Assembly (NCBI GenBank): GCA_014898415.1
Contig: RCTD01000001.1
Span: forward strand, 124,001 to 188,000
Origin: Stromatinia cepivora
Lineage: Eukaryota > Ascomycota > Leotiomycetes > Helotiales > Sclerotiniaceae
Direction of reading: 5' to 3'
Length of the DNA stretch: 64,000 bases
A model generated the notes under the pieces. The model had not been told where the DNA came from. It worked only from the letters and a program-made list of their open reading frames with translations, and searched no databases. This document shows positions 10,906-22,282 of this stretch, in pieces (positions within the stretch are counted from its first letter, which is position 1; each line of letters begins with the position of its first letter). Both the position numbers and the translations under genes were made by a program.

Positions 10906-11902
10906 TCATAGAGACAAAACCTCATCGTCATCAATCCTTTCACTTTCTCCATTTCTCCCCATTCCCTCTCTTCTCGATCCCTTAGACTTTTGGTTGTTCC
11001 ACCCACCCAGGAACCACTGCAATTTACCATCACTTTTCTCCTCGTCCGAGGATGCCATAACTTTCTTCTCGTCCCGATCTCCTGGCGCTTTCCTACATTC
11101 GAAATCTTCATATGCGGGACCTACTTGCATGCATTCTAATTCTGGACAGCATACTCTGATCCCGCGTATGGGGTTACATTTCACTGTTCTCTCATTAATT
11201 TCTCCTTGAGGTGAGGGAAAGAAGGGAACGTACTATTTACTGGCTTGCATTTTGGCAACTCCGTGATATCGTCTAGTCTGGGCGGCATTTCAATTACTTT
11301 CAGAAAATCCCACTTATTTACTTCTTCTTTCTTATGCTCGTTTCCTTTTCCAGTTTTTGTCTGCTCATCAATCTTTGAGGTCAAAGTCTGTTCAAGTGAC
11401 AGATATGGTCTCGGTAACACATCCTCTACTTTTATATTAATCCCTTGCTCATTAGGAGAAATCACAACCTCCACGTCATCTCCGCCTTCACCATTTTCTT
11501 GATGTCTCGGCGGAATAGGATAGGAGTCCAAATCTGCCGAAGCGGAAGCCCTCTCCCTAAACTTCTGAAAAATCTCATGAAAAGTATCGAGTGTAGATCT
11601 AGGACTCGGAGACGCATTCTGATTACCAAATTCGCAAAAATGCATGCCGTGACCGTCTAGTCGACACGTTAGGCCTGAATTTTTACAACATGGTGCATGG
11701 GCACAGAGACCTGGTTATTTTCAGTACGGAGTGGAAAATGGAGATGGGGTTGAGGATGGGAGATGATACCTCCTTGCTTTGCACATTCTCCTTGTAGAGC
11801 AAGTGCTTTGGCGCCGATTTTTCCAAATGGGTTTGAGACGGCGAAGGAGGTTACTAGAGTTGAGAATAGGATGGTTTGGAGGATTGGGAGGGTGGGTAAC
11901 AT
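10906..11902 (-). CDS. Secreted protein with two knottin-like six-cysteine modules
   Basis: Three exons (11770-11902, 11234-11710, 10906-11183) join to 295 residues; introns are 59 bp (GTATCA...CCAG) and 50 bp (GTACGT...ACAG). Residues 1-23 look like a cleaved signal peptide (MLPTLPILQTILFSTLVTSF), so the product should be secreted. All twelve cysteines fall into two sets of six. The first, residues 40-70, has spacing C-x6-C-x4-CC-x6-C-x9-C. The second, 199-233, has C-x6-C-x8-CC-x4-C-x11-C. That C-C-CC-C-C order is the framework of inhibitor-cystine-knot miniproteins. A cysteine-free, charged linker of about 128 residues separates them, and a charged tail of about 62 residues follows. Knottins include protease inhibitors, antimicrobial peptides and channel ligands; the activity here is unknown. 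Splicing is inferred; the second intron lies inside the second module. Confidence 0.72.
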
Positions 11903-14203
11903 TTTGAATGAGGGTATTAATGTTTGATGTTCAGTCAGATAAACGCAAGGGATAGAAAGGTTTTTCAATCGTCAAGTGTTGATATCACGAATCCCCCGCA
12001 TTCCTAAAATGCCATAAATCGTGAATGGCATTCCATATACAATTAAGACTCTGATGGTTCACATTCCTGACCCGAGGCTATTAGTTTCGGTACTAAGGGG
12101 CTTAGGGTACTGAGGCGTTTAGCTCGCGAGTGAATCGTAGAAAATCACGAGTTCTGTGATAAGAGAATAATTCATGTTGGATTGTTTTGAATTTATACAA
12201 TGAGGATTGATGTTGTTGCAAAAATAAATCAAAGTACCGGATTGATGATAAGATGAATATTTGGCTGTGGCTTATACAATGCCATTTAATTAGCAAATAG
12301 TAGTTACGCTATCATGCAAAAACTTGGGCTACAGGCAACTAGATGAATCGATAACTTCTAATTAAGGTTTGCTCAGAAAAGCAACTATGGAGGAAAAACA
12401 AAACATAAGCCTTTATCAACTTAATAGGAGAAGTGTTGATGTCTTCATTATCCAGTATAGTAATTGATCCATTCAAACGAGAAGAGTCTTTTTGAAATCT
12501 GTACACGAAATGATTGGGCATATTGCATGTACAGAACCCATAGGCCCTGTTCTGAATTGAACTCAAAGTAATAACGAAACTTCGCTATTGCAGGGTGTTC
12601 TGCTGTTCAATAGAAATCTGCGATGAATATCTGACTGCAGAGTAGTTCAAGTAACCGTGACAGAGAATACAGTAAAGTCACTCATAAAGTGTTGAGTATA
12701 TTATCGCTTGGATTTCAAGATAAGGAGCTGCAGCTCGGATCTCGAGGTCCGAGTGATATCGGCTTCCTTCTGCGGGTCCTGCTATTGACCCACGCCGGAA
12801 GAATGGAGAATGGACTTCATTGTTGCATTAGATGGCCCGGGCCATCATGTGGTATCAAGAATGGATACTCACGAACGCTGCTCAGCAAGTTTGAGATACG
12901 AGTGCAAACACGGGTAGTTAATCCCTTCAAACCTAGGGTATTGGTTCTGAATAGCTTCTAGGCTTCTGGCCTCTGATATCGTGACATTCGCGTACATGCA
13001 TGGATCCTGAATGCTAAGGTTAAGCATGCGTAACACGATCTAAGTGGCACGATCTTTGCAACGGTTTTCCATTGTTTCCCCATCGAAATACCTTTTTTCA
13101 ATGTTTCCAATGTAACGGCCATGATGTAATTGTGATCTGTACCTCTCATTGGTGTCTAGGGATAAATTTGCTCTCAAGAACTTTGTTGATTTTTTTGCCT
13201 TCGTACTTAACATAACTGAAACTTCTATGGCCTAATAGAGTTTTGAAGGCTACACTTGATTGGCGTCAATGAAGGGTCGGGAAGGTTTGTTCCTTAACTA
13301 AATTTGTGACCCATAAAATCTTGCTGGTAGTCAGTATCCTGGTGCGTCACGGTACTTGGGGAAAGTGAGCTCTGTACATAAGCGTCACTTTTCGATTGCT
13401 GGACGGATCCTCGAATACCATTAATAGTTCTGATGGTAAAGAATTGGTGAGTGAAGAAGTGGAGATTTTAGTTACGAGTCAGGGATCAGAGAATTGTTGC
13501 CGATTGTATGTGCAACGTGTAGCCCCTCGCACAGGCCAGCTCGGTACTTTCTGCAAACACAGCAGGTGATAACTCCATCAATTTCTGGTTGTACTCAACT
13601 ATCTTCTAGGTATGAATAACACGTATGTATATTTCAAAGAATCATCACTTAACACAATGTGCGATTGGTAAAGGGCAATAATATCCTTCCGGAATATAGG
13701 AGGGCGCTGTCCCCACCATGAACGACCTCCGATAGTTATCTAGATACTGGTAGTGAAGTTTGTATTTGTCACTATTTATTCTTGCTAACACTCGACCTGT
13801 CATAAAAAGCTCATGCTTTGATGTATCTTAAAGGAGGGGTAGCTAAGAACCAGATATGCTACACGAGGGCCCAAAAATACGGATTTAACCATTTATTCGC
13901 CTCTGTGGGGATCTTTCCACCCTTCATAAAGTTTGTGTATCCTTGTCACGACGGAGCATCTTCCGTGGCTGATAACCATAGGGATTCACTCCGATTTCCA
14001 TACCATCCCAACTAATCATGCGATCGCTCGTTGAGTGGTCCTCAAGCTAGACCGAAGCCTTACTCAACTTGAATTAGAGCTTATGTATTCCAGGGTCTCA
14101 TCCATATTTATCACATTTTCTTTTCCCCATGTTAACCATACGTTTGGAGATTGGATATTCCAATCTTCAAACTCCTACTTGGTGGGATCAAATATGCTGA
14201 ACA
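11903..14203. other. Long intergenic region upstream of the phytochrome gene
   Basis: 2.3 kb without a supported gene, between the divergent knottin-like and phytochrome genes. ORFs of up to 90 codons here show no domain, no codon bias I can see and no splice pattern. The length would allow a complex, perhaps light-responsive promoter or a non-coding transcript (inference only). Confidence 0.5.
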
Positions 14204-17200
14204 ATGTCCAACATAGACCCAACGCCTTCCAAGCCTGTGGTCTTCCCATCAGTTGAAGAGTTTAAAGTCGAACGAATATTTCCTATTCGAAATCTTATCG
14301 ATGGAAGAGATGTTAACACTGGAACAACCTCACAGAACGCCGATGATGTTCCCTCATACACCTCAAGCCATCGATACTCTACCCCGACTCAAGAAGCTCA
14401 AGATAGAGCAGACAATGTGAACGAGAGACATGCCGATGACTCTAACGAATCGAACTTCTATCCACCGCCTTATCCATCTATACCTTCTAATGATACAATT
14501 CGCAGACTACCTGAGACCTCGATAGAAGACCATTCAACGGGAAATGGCAGTGATGAAAAGTCATCCGAGTTTGAAAATAATAGGAAGATATCGCAACGTT
14601 CACAATTAGTCCCTTCAAAACATGGCCCTCCAGGTATTGCCCCCGGCGAACCTGTGAGCACCGAGGAACAGTCATTCTACAAGTGTGAAGATGAACCTAT
14701 ACACATTCCAGGGGCAATTCAACAATATGGGGCATTGATCGCCTTAAGATACAACGATCAAGGGGATCTCGTGCCTCGGATTGCCAGCGAGAATACGTTC
14801 AAAATATTGAAATATACGCCGGAACAATTGTTTACTCTAAAGTCTTTCCTTGATGTTCTTGGCGTGGACGTTCGCGAAGACTTCATCGCACGGGTGGATC
14901 ATGCTCTTCGAGCTGCCAGCAAAAATCCATGTTCTGATACGCACCTGGATGTTTTCTCCATGTCAGTTGTTGCACATACAGGATTGGTAAATCTCTGGTG
15001 CGCAATTCATATATCCAAAAACACTAATGATTTGATCATCTGTGAATTCGAAGAATTTTCCGACAACATATTTCATTCCGATGGACTTCACACTACTACC
15101 GATTTACCAAAAACTCCAACGCGAACAATTGACAATGATATAGTGCTAGAAGAGCGGTTGAAAAGTATTTCCAGTGGAAGTCAACCACTACGTGTCTTGC
15201 AGATCGCCAAACGAAAAGGCAGACATGCCGTTGGTTCCCTGGAGGTGTTCAATGCTATGACACAAGCGCAAGAACAACTTGCTGCATGTACTTCCGTTCA
15301 AAAGCTTCAAGATGTGGTGGTCGGCCTCATATTTGACTTGACGGGCTTTCATCGAGTCATGTTTTACCGATTTGATTCTGAGAAAAATGGATGTGTGGAG
15401 GCTGAGTTGGTTAACCCTAAAGCAAGTGATGACATCTTCAGAGGATTGCATTTTCCAGGTTAGTTTTTGGTTGGACAGTCCATTTTCTCATTTGACATTG
15501 ACTAACAACATTTTTACCTTGCTAGCTTCGGATATTCCTAAGCAAGCTCGCGATTTATACAAAATCAACAGGATTCGAATTTTATATGACCGGGATGAGG
15601 AGACTGCACGACTAGTAAGCACGGAATCCATTACTTGGTTGGTTTTTGTTAAGCTAGGCGTTACGTTATTTTTTGGCCAGGCATCAGAAGCCTGATTGCT
15701 CGGAAGTCATACTCGGAACTTTGAAGTGGTCATTGTCTCATAGCATTGATGCTGAAGCAAAGCCGAACGCTACCGTGCTGACAATCTTGCAGGTCTGTCG
15801 TGACGAATCAGATTTCGAAAAGCCACTAGACTTGACACATGCCTATTTACGCGCCATGTCACCACTTCATCTAAAGTATCTTTCGAATATGGGAGTACGT
15901 TCAACAATGTCAATCTCTATCGTGATTGACGGTGATCTATGGGGATTAGTGGCATGTCATGGATATGGTAATAGCGGTGTTCGTGTAACCCTGCCAATGC
16001 GCGAACTGGCCAGAAACATTGGAGAGTGTGCTTCAACAAATATCGAACGGTTACTGATGCAGCAACGTATTGAAGCTCGAAAAGCACCCCGTCAGAATAC
16101 AGGAAAGACGCCTTCCGGGTTTATTGTGGCATCCTCCGATGATTTGCTGCGCGTCTTCAATGCTGACTTTGGTCTTCTTAACATTCAGGACGAAGCACGA
16201 GCTATTGGAAAACTTCGCCCCTATCGCGAGGCCTTAGCGATTCTTGCGCACCTACAGTCTCGGCACTTTACCGAAATATTTTCCACGCACAACATTGTAA
16301 AAGACTTGCCGAAACTGAAGGACCCGCCGGGAATCAATTCTGTAGCTGGTATACTCGTTATACCTCTTAGTACGGGCGGGAATGATTTTTTGGTTTTCTT
16401 CAGAAGAGGTCAACTTCGCGAAGTCAGGTGGGCGGGTAATCCTTATGAGAAAATCAAGAGGACTGATAGTCAGTACCTAGAACCAAGAAGTAGTTTTAGA
16501 CGCTGGACAGAGACTATCAAGGGCACTTCCAAAACATGGAACACGGATGACTTCGAAACTGCGTCTGTACTCAGTCTTTTGTATGGAAGATTCATTGAGA
16601 TCTGGCGACAAAAGGAATCAACAGGACATAATCGAATGACTCGCCTCCTGATAAAGAATACGAGTCATGAAGTCCGCACGCCGCTAAATGCCGTGGTTAA
16701 CTATCTCGAAATGGCACTTGAGGATACAATCGAGTCCCCAACTCGCGAGTTACTAATAAGAGCTCACAAGGCTTCAAGATCGTTGATTTATGTCATCGAT
16801 GATCTGCTGAAACTCACCAAAGCCGAAAATGGTCCGGTCAATTCAATTAAAGATGTTTTTGACCTCTCAGCTACAGTCTCGGAAGTTATGTCAGCTTTCC
16901 GAAAAGAAGCAATTCGAAAGAGCTTAGATCTGACCGTCACTATGCATCAATGTATACCAGAAATGGTCAAAGGTGATGCTGCTCGATTGCGACAGGTTAT
17001 TTCCAATCTCACAAGCAACGCGTTTCAAAATTCCGTGGCTGGTGGTGTCAAAATCGACATTCGGCCTTTACAGATATGGCCAACGAGTACCGTAATTTCT
17101 ATCACTGTCCAAGATGTGGGTCACGGGATGTCCGAATCACAACTTGATGAATTATTCCAGGAATTTGAGCAAATATTGGACGAGGCAGATGTTCCTACGC

Positions 17201-18235
17201 CCACAAAGCCATCACCATCATCAAGTGACACGAGAGAGACTCTTGGTCTCGGCCTTGCTGTAGTAGCTAGATATGTTCGTAACTCCAATGGCCAAATTCG
17301 AGTACATAGCGAGACAGGCAAAGGGACAGTATTTGGCATTGAGTTGCCGTTTGAGCATGCCCCAAGTCCACCAGATATTCCGGAATCCCCGATCAACAAT
17401 AGTGGAAGACATATCCGTCCATTATCTGAGACTGGGAGTGTCTATGATGAAAGCGAGCGGATAAATTCTAGTTATGCGCATTCCGCTTTTGGGGGTACTC
17501 CACTAGCGACCCCAATTGAAGAAGGTTCATCTACCGCTACATCATTCTTTGATGTCGCATTTTCTTTGAAAGAAGACCCTATTATTGCATCGACCGGGCG
17601 CAGAATGTCAAGCACGCCCTCATTACCCACCTTCAATTTTATGTCGACAAATAAGCCACTTTCCATCTTGGCAGCGGAGGACAATCCTATCAATGCAAAA
17701 CTTCTGCATAGAAGACTCGGCAAACTTGCACACAAAGTTGAAGTTGCAAATGACGGACAATCATGTCATGATTACTATAAGTCTCAAAAAAATGGCGTTG
17801 ACGTCATCTTGATGGATTTACAGGTGTGTTATTTGTTCTTTTGAAAGATCAATTTTTCCTGACCGATAGATAGATGCCTCTTGTTGACGGTGCTATGGCG
17901 ACGAGAATGATACGTCATTTTGAAAGAGATCATCCCGAATTACATAAAGCAAGGAAGAGAGTTCCTATTATTGCCGTATCGGCATCGCTTACCGAGGAAA
18001 ACCGATTTGATTATATCGAAGCTGGGTATGTATAAATATATATTATTTTCGATGTTCCCCTTATTTTATATCAACAGAGAAACTAATGTCTTTTAGCTTC
18101 GATGGTTGGATTCTAAAACCTATAAACTTTGGCCGTTTGGACTTTCTCCTACGTGGCTTAAGTAATCCTCAGCTTAAACAACAGGCGCTCTATATCCCGG
18201 GAATGTGGGAACAGGGCGGATGGTTCTTGGCTTGA
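14204..18235 (+). CDS. Fungal phytochrome, hybrid sensor histidine kinase
   Basis: A red/far-red photoreceptor of the fungal phytochrome family that should bind biliverdin and signal by phosphorelay. Five exons (14204-15458, 15526-15614, 15793-17823, 17874-18025, 18097-18235) give 1,221 residues; a TGA lies two codons upstream of the ATG. Order: disordered N-terminus; PAS from about 155 with Cys161 in KCEDEPIHIPG, the expected chromophore Cys; GAF with ASDIP (419-423) and RAMSPLHLKYL; PHY with the tongue motif PRSSF (679-683); HisKA with His740 in SHEVRTPLN; HATPase with DVGHG (889-893) and LGLGLA; receiver with EDN, the phospho-acceptor Asp1123 (MDLQMP) and Lys1183 (LKPI). All key residues are present, so it looks functional. 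The second intron (178 bp, GTAAGC, CTGAC branch, TTGCAG) is long and partly open; reading through it would add a segment unlike the family. Which of the multiple Sclerotiniaceae phytochromes this is cannot be told. Confidence 0.92.
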
Positions 18236-19438
18236 GCGTTACATTGTTGTTGTTGTTGTACTCGTACAAAAGTACTAGAAAAACGAGACATTTGCGTTTC
18301 TGGAGCGTTTCGCACCTCATGCTGTTTTTGAAAGCATAGAAGCTAAGGATTAGGTGTTCGGGGTGTTGGTTGAATGGTGCTCGCGATCACTTACTGCTAC
18401 GGCATTGGGATTATCATGCTGGTCGATCAAGGAATAGAGAAGCGTTCCTTTTTGCAACTTTATCAACGATTTGTATTCGTGGGGTTAATAAATGGTTTGA
18501 ACATATCGCAGTATATAGGATAGCCGACCTTGGGTCTAGCGATGGGGAAGAAGAAGAAGGGGAAGAAGAGATACAAAGCAACGCATCGGACGCAAAGTTC
18601 AACCTGTATAATATAACGCCAGTTCCGGATACGAAAGTATGCGAAACTTGAAGAGGGATGATACCATTTTAGATAGATATAGGAGTCTAGAGAGCGGGTT
18701 TGAAACTTTGGATGCATCAAATGGTGGAAAAGGAAGCAAGATAGCCCTCACACTCGAAAACTCCCTGTAGTATGAAGGATATGCTGCCGATGCTACTGAT
18801 TCGAGCGAGCCCCTCGCCCCTACGTATAGCAGTATAAACTTTGAACTCTGAACTTTGTAGGAAATGGAGGAATTGGGATGGATATAGATGGATCTCGGAA
18901 GATTAATATGTATTTTTACATAGAAGGGATGAATATATAATCGCGGTGGATTTTGGACGAAATTTGTCGAACTAGAGTGGTTTAAATGATGAAAACCTAA
19001 GGGATAACACAACGTCCTGGTTATCCTCTTGGCAACAACAATAACCTAGTGACTTGAAGTGACTTTAAGTGAATTGGTTCTATAATGAAGCCAGTGTAGT
19101 AGACCAGGTAGTTATTTCCACCCTTTCCACACTTTCATCTACCTAAGCCAATTACACAGCGTAACGAAATCCTACGAACGCCATTTTGTCCTCGAGTTTT
19201 TGTAATGTTACGATGAATAATGAATGATGAGTAATTCAGTTGAAAACCTGCAAGTTTAACGCACCAGTAGAACAAAAATCAAGTTTGCCCTTGGATTGGA
19301 TTGGATTGGATTGGATTGGATTGGATTGGATTGGATTGGGAATACGAATAGGTATAGGTATAAAAAACTCCTCTGTTGGTGTAGCACGCCCTCAGTCTTC
19401 AGCCCTCAGCTCTCAATTCCTAATCTCGCGATTTGGTA
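18236..19438. other. Intergenic region between phytochrome gene and transposon block
   Basis: No supported gene in this 1.2 kb. It includes the phytochrome 3' UTR, a GA-rich stretch near 18547-18570 and the TTGGA microsatellite near its right end. It ends at the TA next to the left inverted repeat of the AT-rich block. Confidence 0.5.
19291..19340. repeat. (TTGGA)n pentanucleotide microsatellite
   Basis: Ten consecutive five-base units, nine TTGGA and a final TTGGG, lie about 100 bp outside the left border of the transposon block. Confidence 0.95.
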
Positions 19439-19480
19439 AGTCTAGTACCCCACTTTTCGGCCATCCCTAATTTCGGCTAC
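19439..19480 (+). repeat. Left terminal inverted repeat of pogo-type element
   Basis: Begins AGTCTAGTACCCCACTTTTC directly after a TA (19437-19438) and matches the reverse complement of 61940-61981 at 38 of 42 positions. Confidence 0.85.
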
Positions 19481-19785
19481 CTAAAAAAAAACCATTATAT
19501 AAATTTTAAACTTTAATAACTCAATAATTATTCTATTTTAATATAATTGTTTATAGAATCTGTTTCATAATCATCATTAGAATCATTTTTATCAATTTCA
19601 CAATCCCTAATTTCAATTTACGCCTTCCCAATAACTTTAATTTTTGTAAACTTCGAATTCGGATTAATCCTAATTATCCTTCTTTTTTTAAGTCTTAATA
19701 TATTTTATTTTATATTCTAATTATTTTATTCGATATTTTATTAATATAAGTGTGTAATTCTATATCATCGTCGCTGATTTTGATG
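19481..19785 (-). pseudogene. Decayed sequence, possibly the pogo transposase C-terminus
   Basis: On the minus strand a frame interrupted by stops reads as a basic then acidic tail, with KKRR followed by NPNSKF and later DKNDSNDDYETDS. Charged, low-complexity tails are usual for pogo/Fot1 transposases, and the position next to the left inverted repeat fits. The evidence is weak because no catalytic part is present. Confidence 0.35.
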
Positions 19786-19953
19786 AGGTAAAATCTTCTA
19801 TCTGTTCAACCGTAATTTATGCAAGTATCCGGAAGGCCTAGTAGCCATTCAAGAGGAATATTCTTTCTTCAAACTTCTCGTAATTCCTTTCAATTCCTCT
19901 CAATTCCTTTCCATCTATCTTATCGTCAGTTTCGACATGGCATTTCTTACAAA

Positions 19954-21872
19954 ATGATACATCAAGCTCATTTACAATGCTCCTTGTGTGGTTATGGCTG
20001 TGGTGAACTACAATGGACGACATTATTATGTGCTGGTAAGCTAATTAATAGTTCAGAATGATTAATTTACTGAACAACTATATCTATAGTACTGCGAACT
20101 CAAGATGAGGATATGGTTCTTACCCATCCAACATATACCTCACCTTCCATCAGCTTCCGCCTTATAACATTTCCTTATACAAGCTCTAAAAATTCCAATC
20201 ATGGGAGATCAAGGTCTATTGCCAACGAAGAGTTGCTGGCAGTTTCAATTGCTTTCTTGTTCACCATGTTTGTCTTCAAACCTTGCAAAACATACTCAAG
20301 ATGGAGATACCACCTAAAGTTCTATTTGCGTTTTGCCAAGCTTTAACAGAGGACTGGATGAGAAAGGACGGTATATCAAGATACAAGAGTCAATCTTCAG
20401 GTGAAGTTATTAAATCCTTTCTACGATATATTTTCTAACTATATTTTAGCCAACTTCGATGTATCTACCCCAATGTTCAAAGCAACAATATTGCCTGAAA
20501 AGAACCTAAACCTCAATTATGAATCACAATTGGATAAACTGCCGTTAGAAGTGATATGGATGGTTCTATACTATCTTGACTCAAAATCGTTATTCAGCTA
20601 TTTCATCTCCAGTCGATTTGCATTCTCATCAATCACCCAATATTCTCCTTGCCAACTTCTTTTATCATATACGAATTCAATCTTGAAACAATCGATAAAA
20701 ATGAAGATATAGTGATCTTTGCTTATCATAGTTTTGATAACAACGATTATACTGCTTTGGATAGATTGATATTATGGATATAGATATTGTATCATCTGGC
20801 ATCTATATTGAAAGCTCGATATCCATCATACTCTTTGTCTTTCTGGATCCCTCCTAAACCAATCGATAATTTGCCTCAACAGCAATATTTCCTATTTGGA
20901 CCTCATCAAATTACAATACATATACCTAATATACTTACTGGATTTAGAGTCTATTTAATCTCAATATATAATCAAAAATACATCTCTGGTCTAGAAGGTA
21001 TACCATCTAGTACCCAGATATCCATTGGAGTCTGCTATGGTATTTCTTACAACATCTACTTTCGAGCAAACCAAATTTCCAATCTTGGTTTCGTTGTTAA
21101 TCCGTTGGGTATACGCAGTCTTAAATTCGGCGAGTCTGAATGGTCATCTGGAGTTCCTTCTACTTTGAATTGGTTCGAAGGTATTAGTACCGACAATGAT
21201 TCGAATAATCAACTAGTTGTTTTTAAAGATGTGAGCTTTTATATTTTAGTTCATTTCAACAATTGCTAACTCTCTCAGGCCTTGAAGTTCCGACAAATTT
21301 ACTGGCAGTACAACTCGAATATAACCTTACCCTTCCCTGAAACTATTATTATGAAGCCCTTTCGAATGGGAACACTATCGCCAGAGTACTATATAAACCG
21401 AGGCAATATTGGAATATCTTCTTATGGAAAGCATGAGGTACCAACGGAATCGGTATTCTTTGATGAGGATATGTTTGCGATATCTGTCAAATTGCAAGAT
21501 GGTGTTGGGGTTACTGGTGTTTGTGTGCATTCAACGACAAGGTTGCAGTCTATTGGAAAACCCAATGATGAGTCCTCAATATATTTCAAGATTCAACCTT
21601 ATAAAGAGAGAATTGATAAAATTTGGGTATGGAATTTCCCTGGATTATATCTTACAGTATGTTATATCTGCTATTTTTATTTTACAGAGGCAAAAATAAC
21701 ATCTTTTTAGATGCATACCACCTTAGGTCGATCCCAATATTTTGGTGCAATAGGAGGTCCAGAATCTACAGATATATATAAAAGTTTCCAACCATCGCAA
21801 GAGCAATTTATACAAGGCTGCTATTTTTGGTTCTACGGCCCTGCTATAGAATGTTTTGGCATTATATGTTAA
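19954..21872 (+). pseudogene. F-box protein pseudogene inside the transposon block
   Basis: F-box proteins bring substrates to SCF ubiquitin ligases. The first exon (19954-20035) encodes a CxxCGYGC segment. Intact introns are at 20036-20089, 20401-20449 (CTAAC branch), 21231-21278 and 21657-21710. An F-box core sits at about 20530-20630 (LDKLPLEVIWMVLYYLDSKS). The later part reads GFRVYLISIYN, KYISGLEGI and LGIRSLKFGESEWSSG, a pattern I associate with a large fungal F-box family. Damage is visible. The frame changes in an A5 run near 20697-20701, a TAG interrupts at 20781-20783, and a frame change is needed between 20090 and 20300. The final exon is clean to the TAA at 21870. Base composition is closer to the gene arms than to the surrounding AT-rich DNA, so this is either captured host DNA or a host island. 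Confidence 0.6.
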
Positions 21873-22070
21873 AATTTCAATGAGGATCATCACAATCTGA
21901 TAATTTGAAGCGATGTGTTACGAATGCTTGTCTTCTGAGTCACGTGGAAGTGGTTAGGATCGGCGACCAATTGCTGATAATAGTCACACAGGTGGTCGAT
22001 AGTAATGGTAGGTAACATGTAGTAACTTGAACTTAATCAATTCAGTTGAGCACGAAGCTCCATATACTAA

Positions 22071-22282
22071 TGTCGGAATATGAATCACGTGCATGGTAAG
22101 GATGGTAAGGATAGTAAGGATCATATGCCTACTAGTGTTTGCATTAGTGCCTCAGTATGTACTATTATATAGCTCTTCATTTTCTATAGTTCTAATTTTT
22201 CAAATAAATCAAAATGTATTAATCAAAGAGTTCAATATATTTATTGATAAGTTTTATTTCTTTATATACAATTGTTCTAATA
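22071..22282 (+). mobile_element. Solo LTR, family 1 (plus)
   Basis: Starts TGTCGGAATATGAATCACGT and matches the reverse complement of 26573-26771 over its length, the differences being mostly C-to-T/G-to-A. The flanks share CTAA (ACTAA before, CTAAT after), which may be the target duplication; the exact right end is uncertain by a base. No internal domain follows, so it is read as a solo LTR. Confidence 0.65.

Noticed and set aside
12689..12961. 90-codon plus-strand ORF upstream of the phytochrome gene
   Set aside because: No ATG-supported homology, signal peptide or intron logic; length is within chance for this composition.
15673..15792. Coding sequence inside the second phytochrome intron
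   Set aside because: It interrupts a conserved phytochrome segment, and the GTAAGC/CTGAC/TTGCAG signals remove it in phase.
17121..17735. Minus-strand ORFs of up to 92 codons under the kinase domain
   Set aside because: They are shadows of the phytochrome reading frame and have no motifs of their own.
18370..18720. Small ORFs in the phytochrome 3' region
   Set aside because: Low-complexity Glu/Ser-rich frames on both strands across a GA-rich stretch, typical of artefacts.
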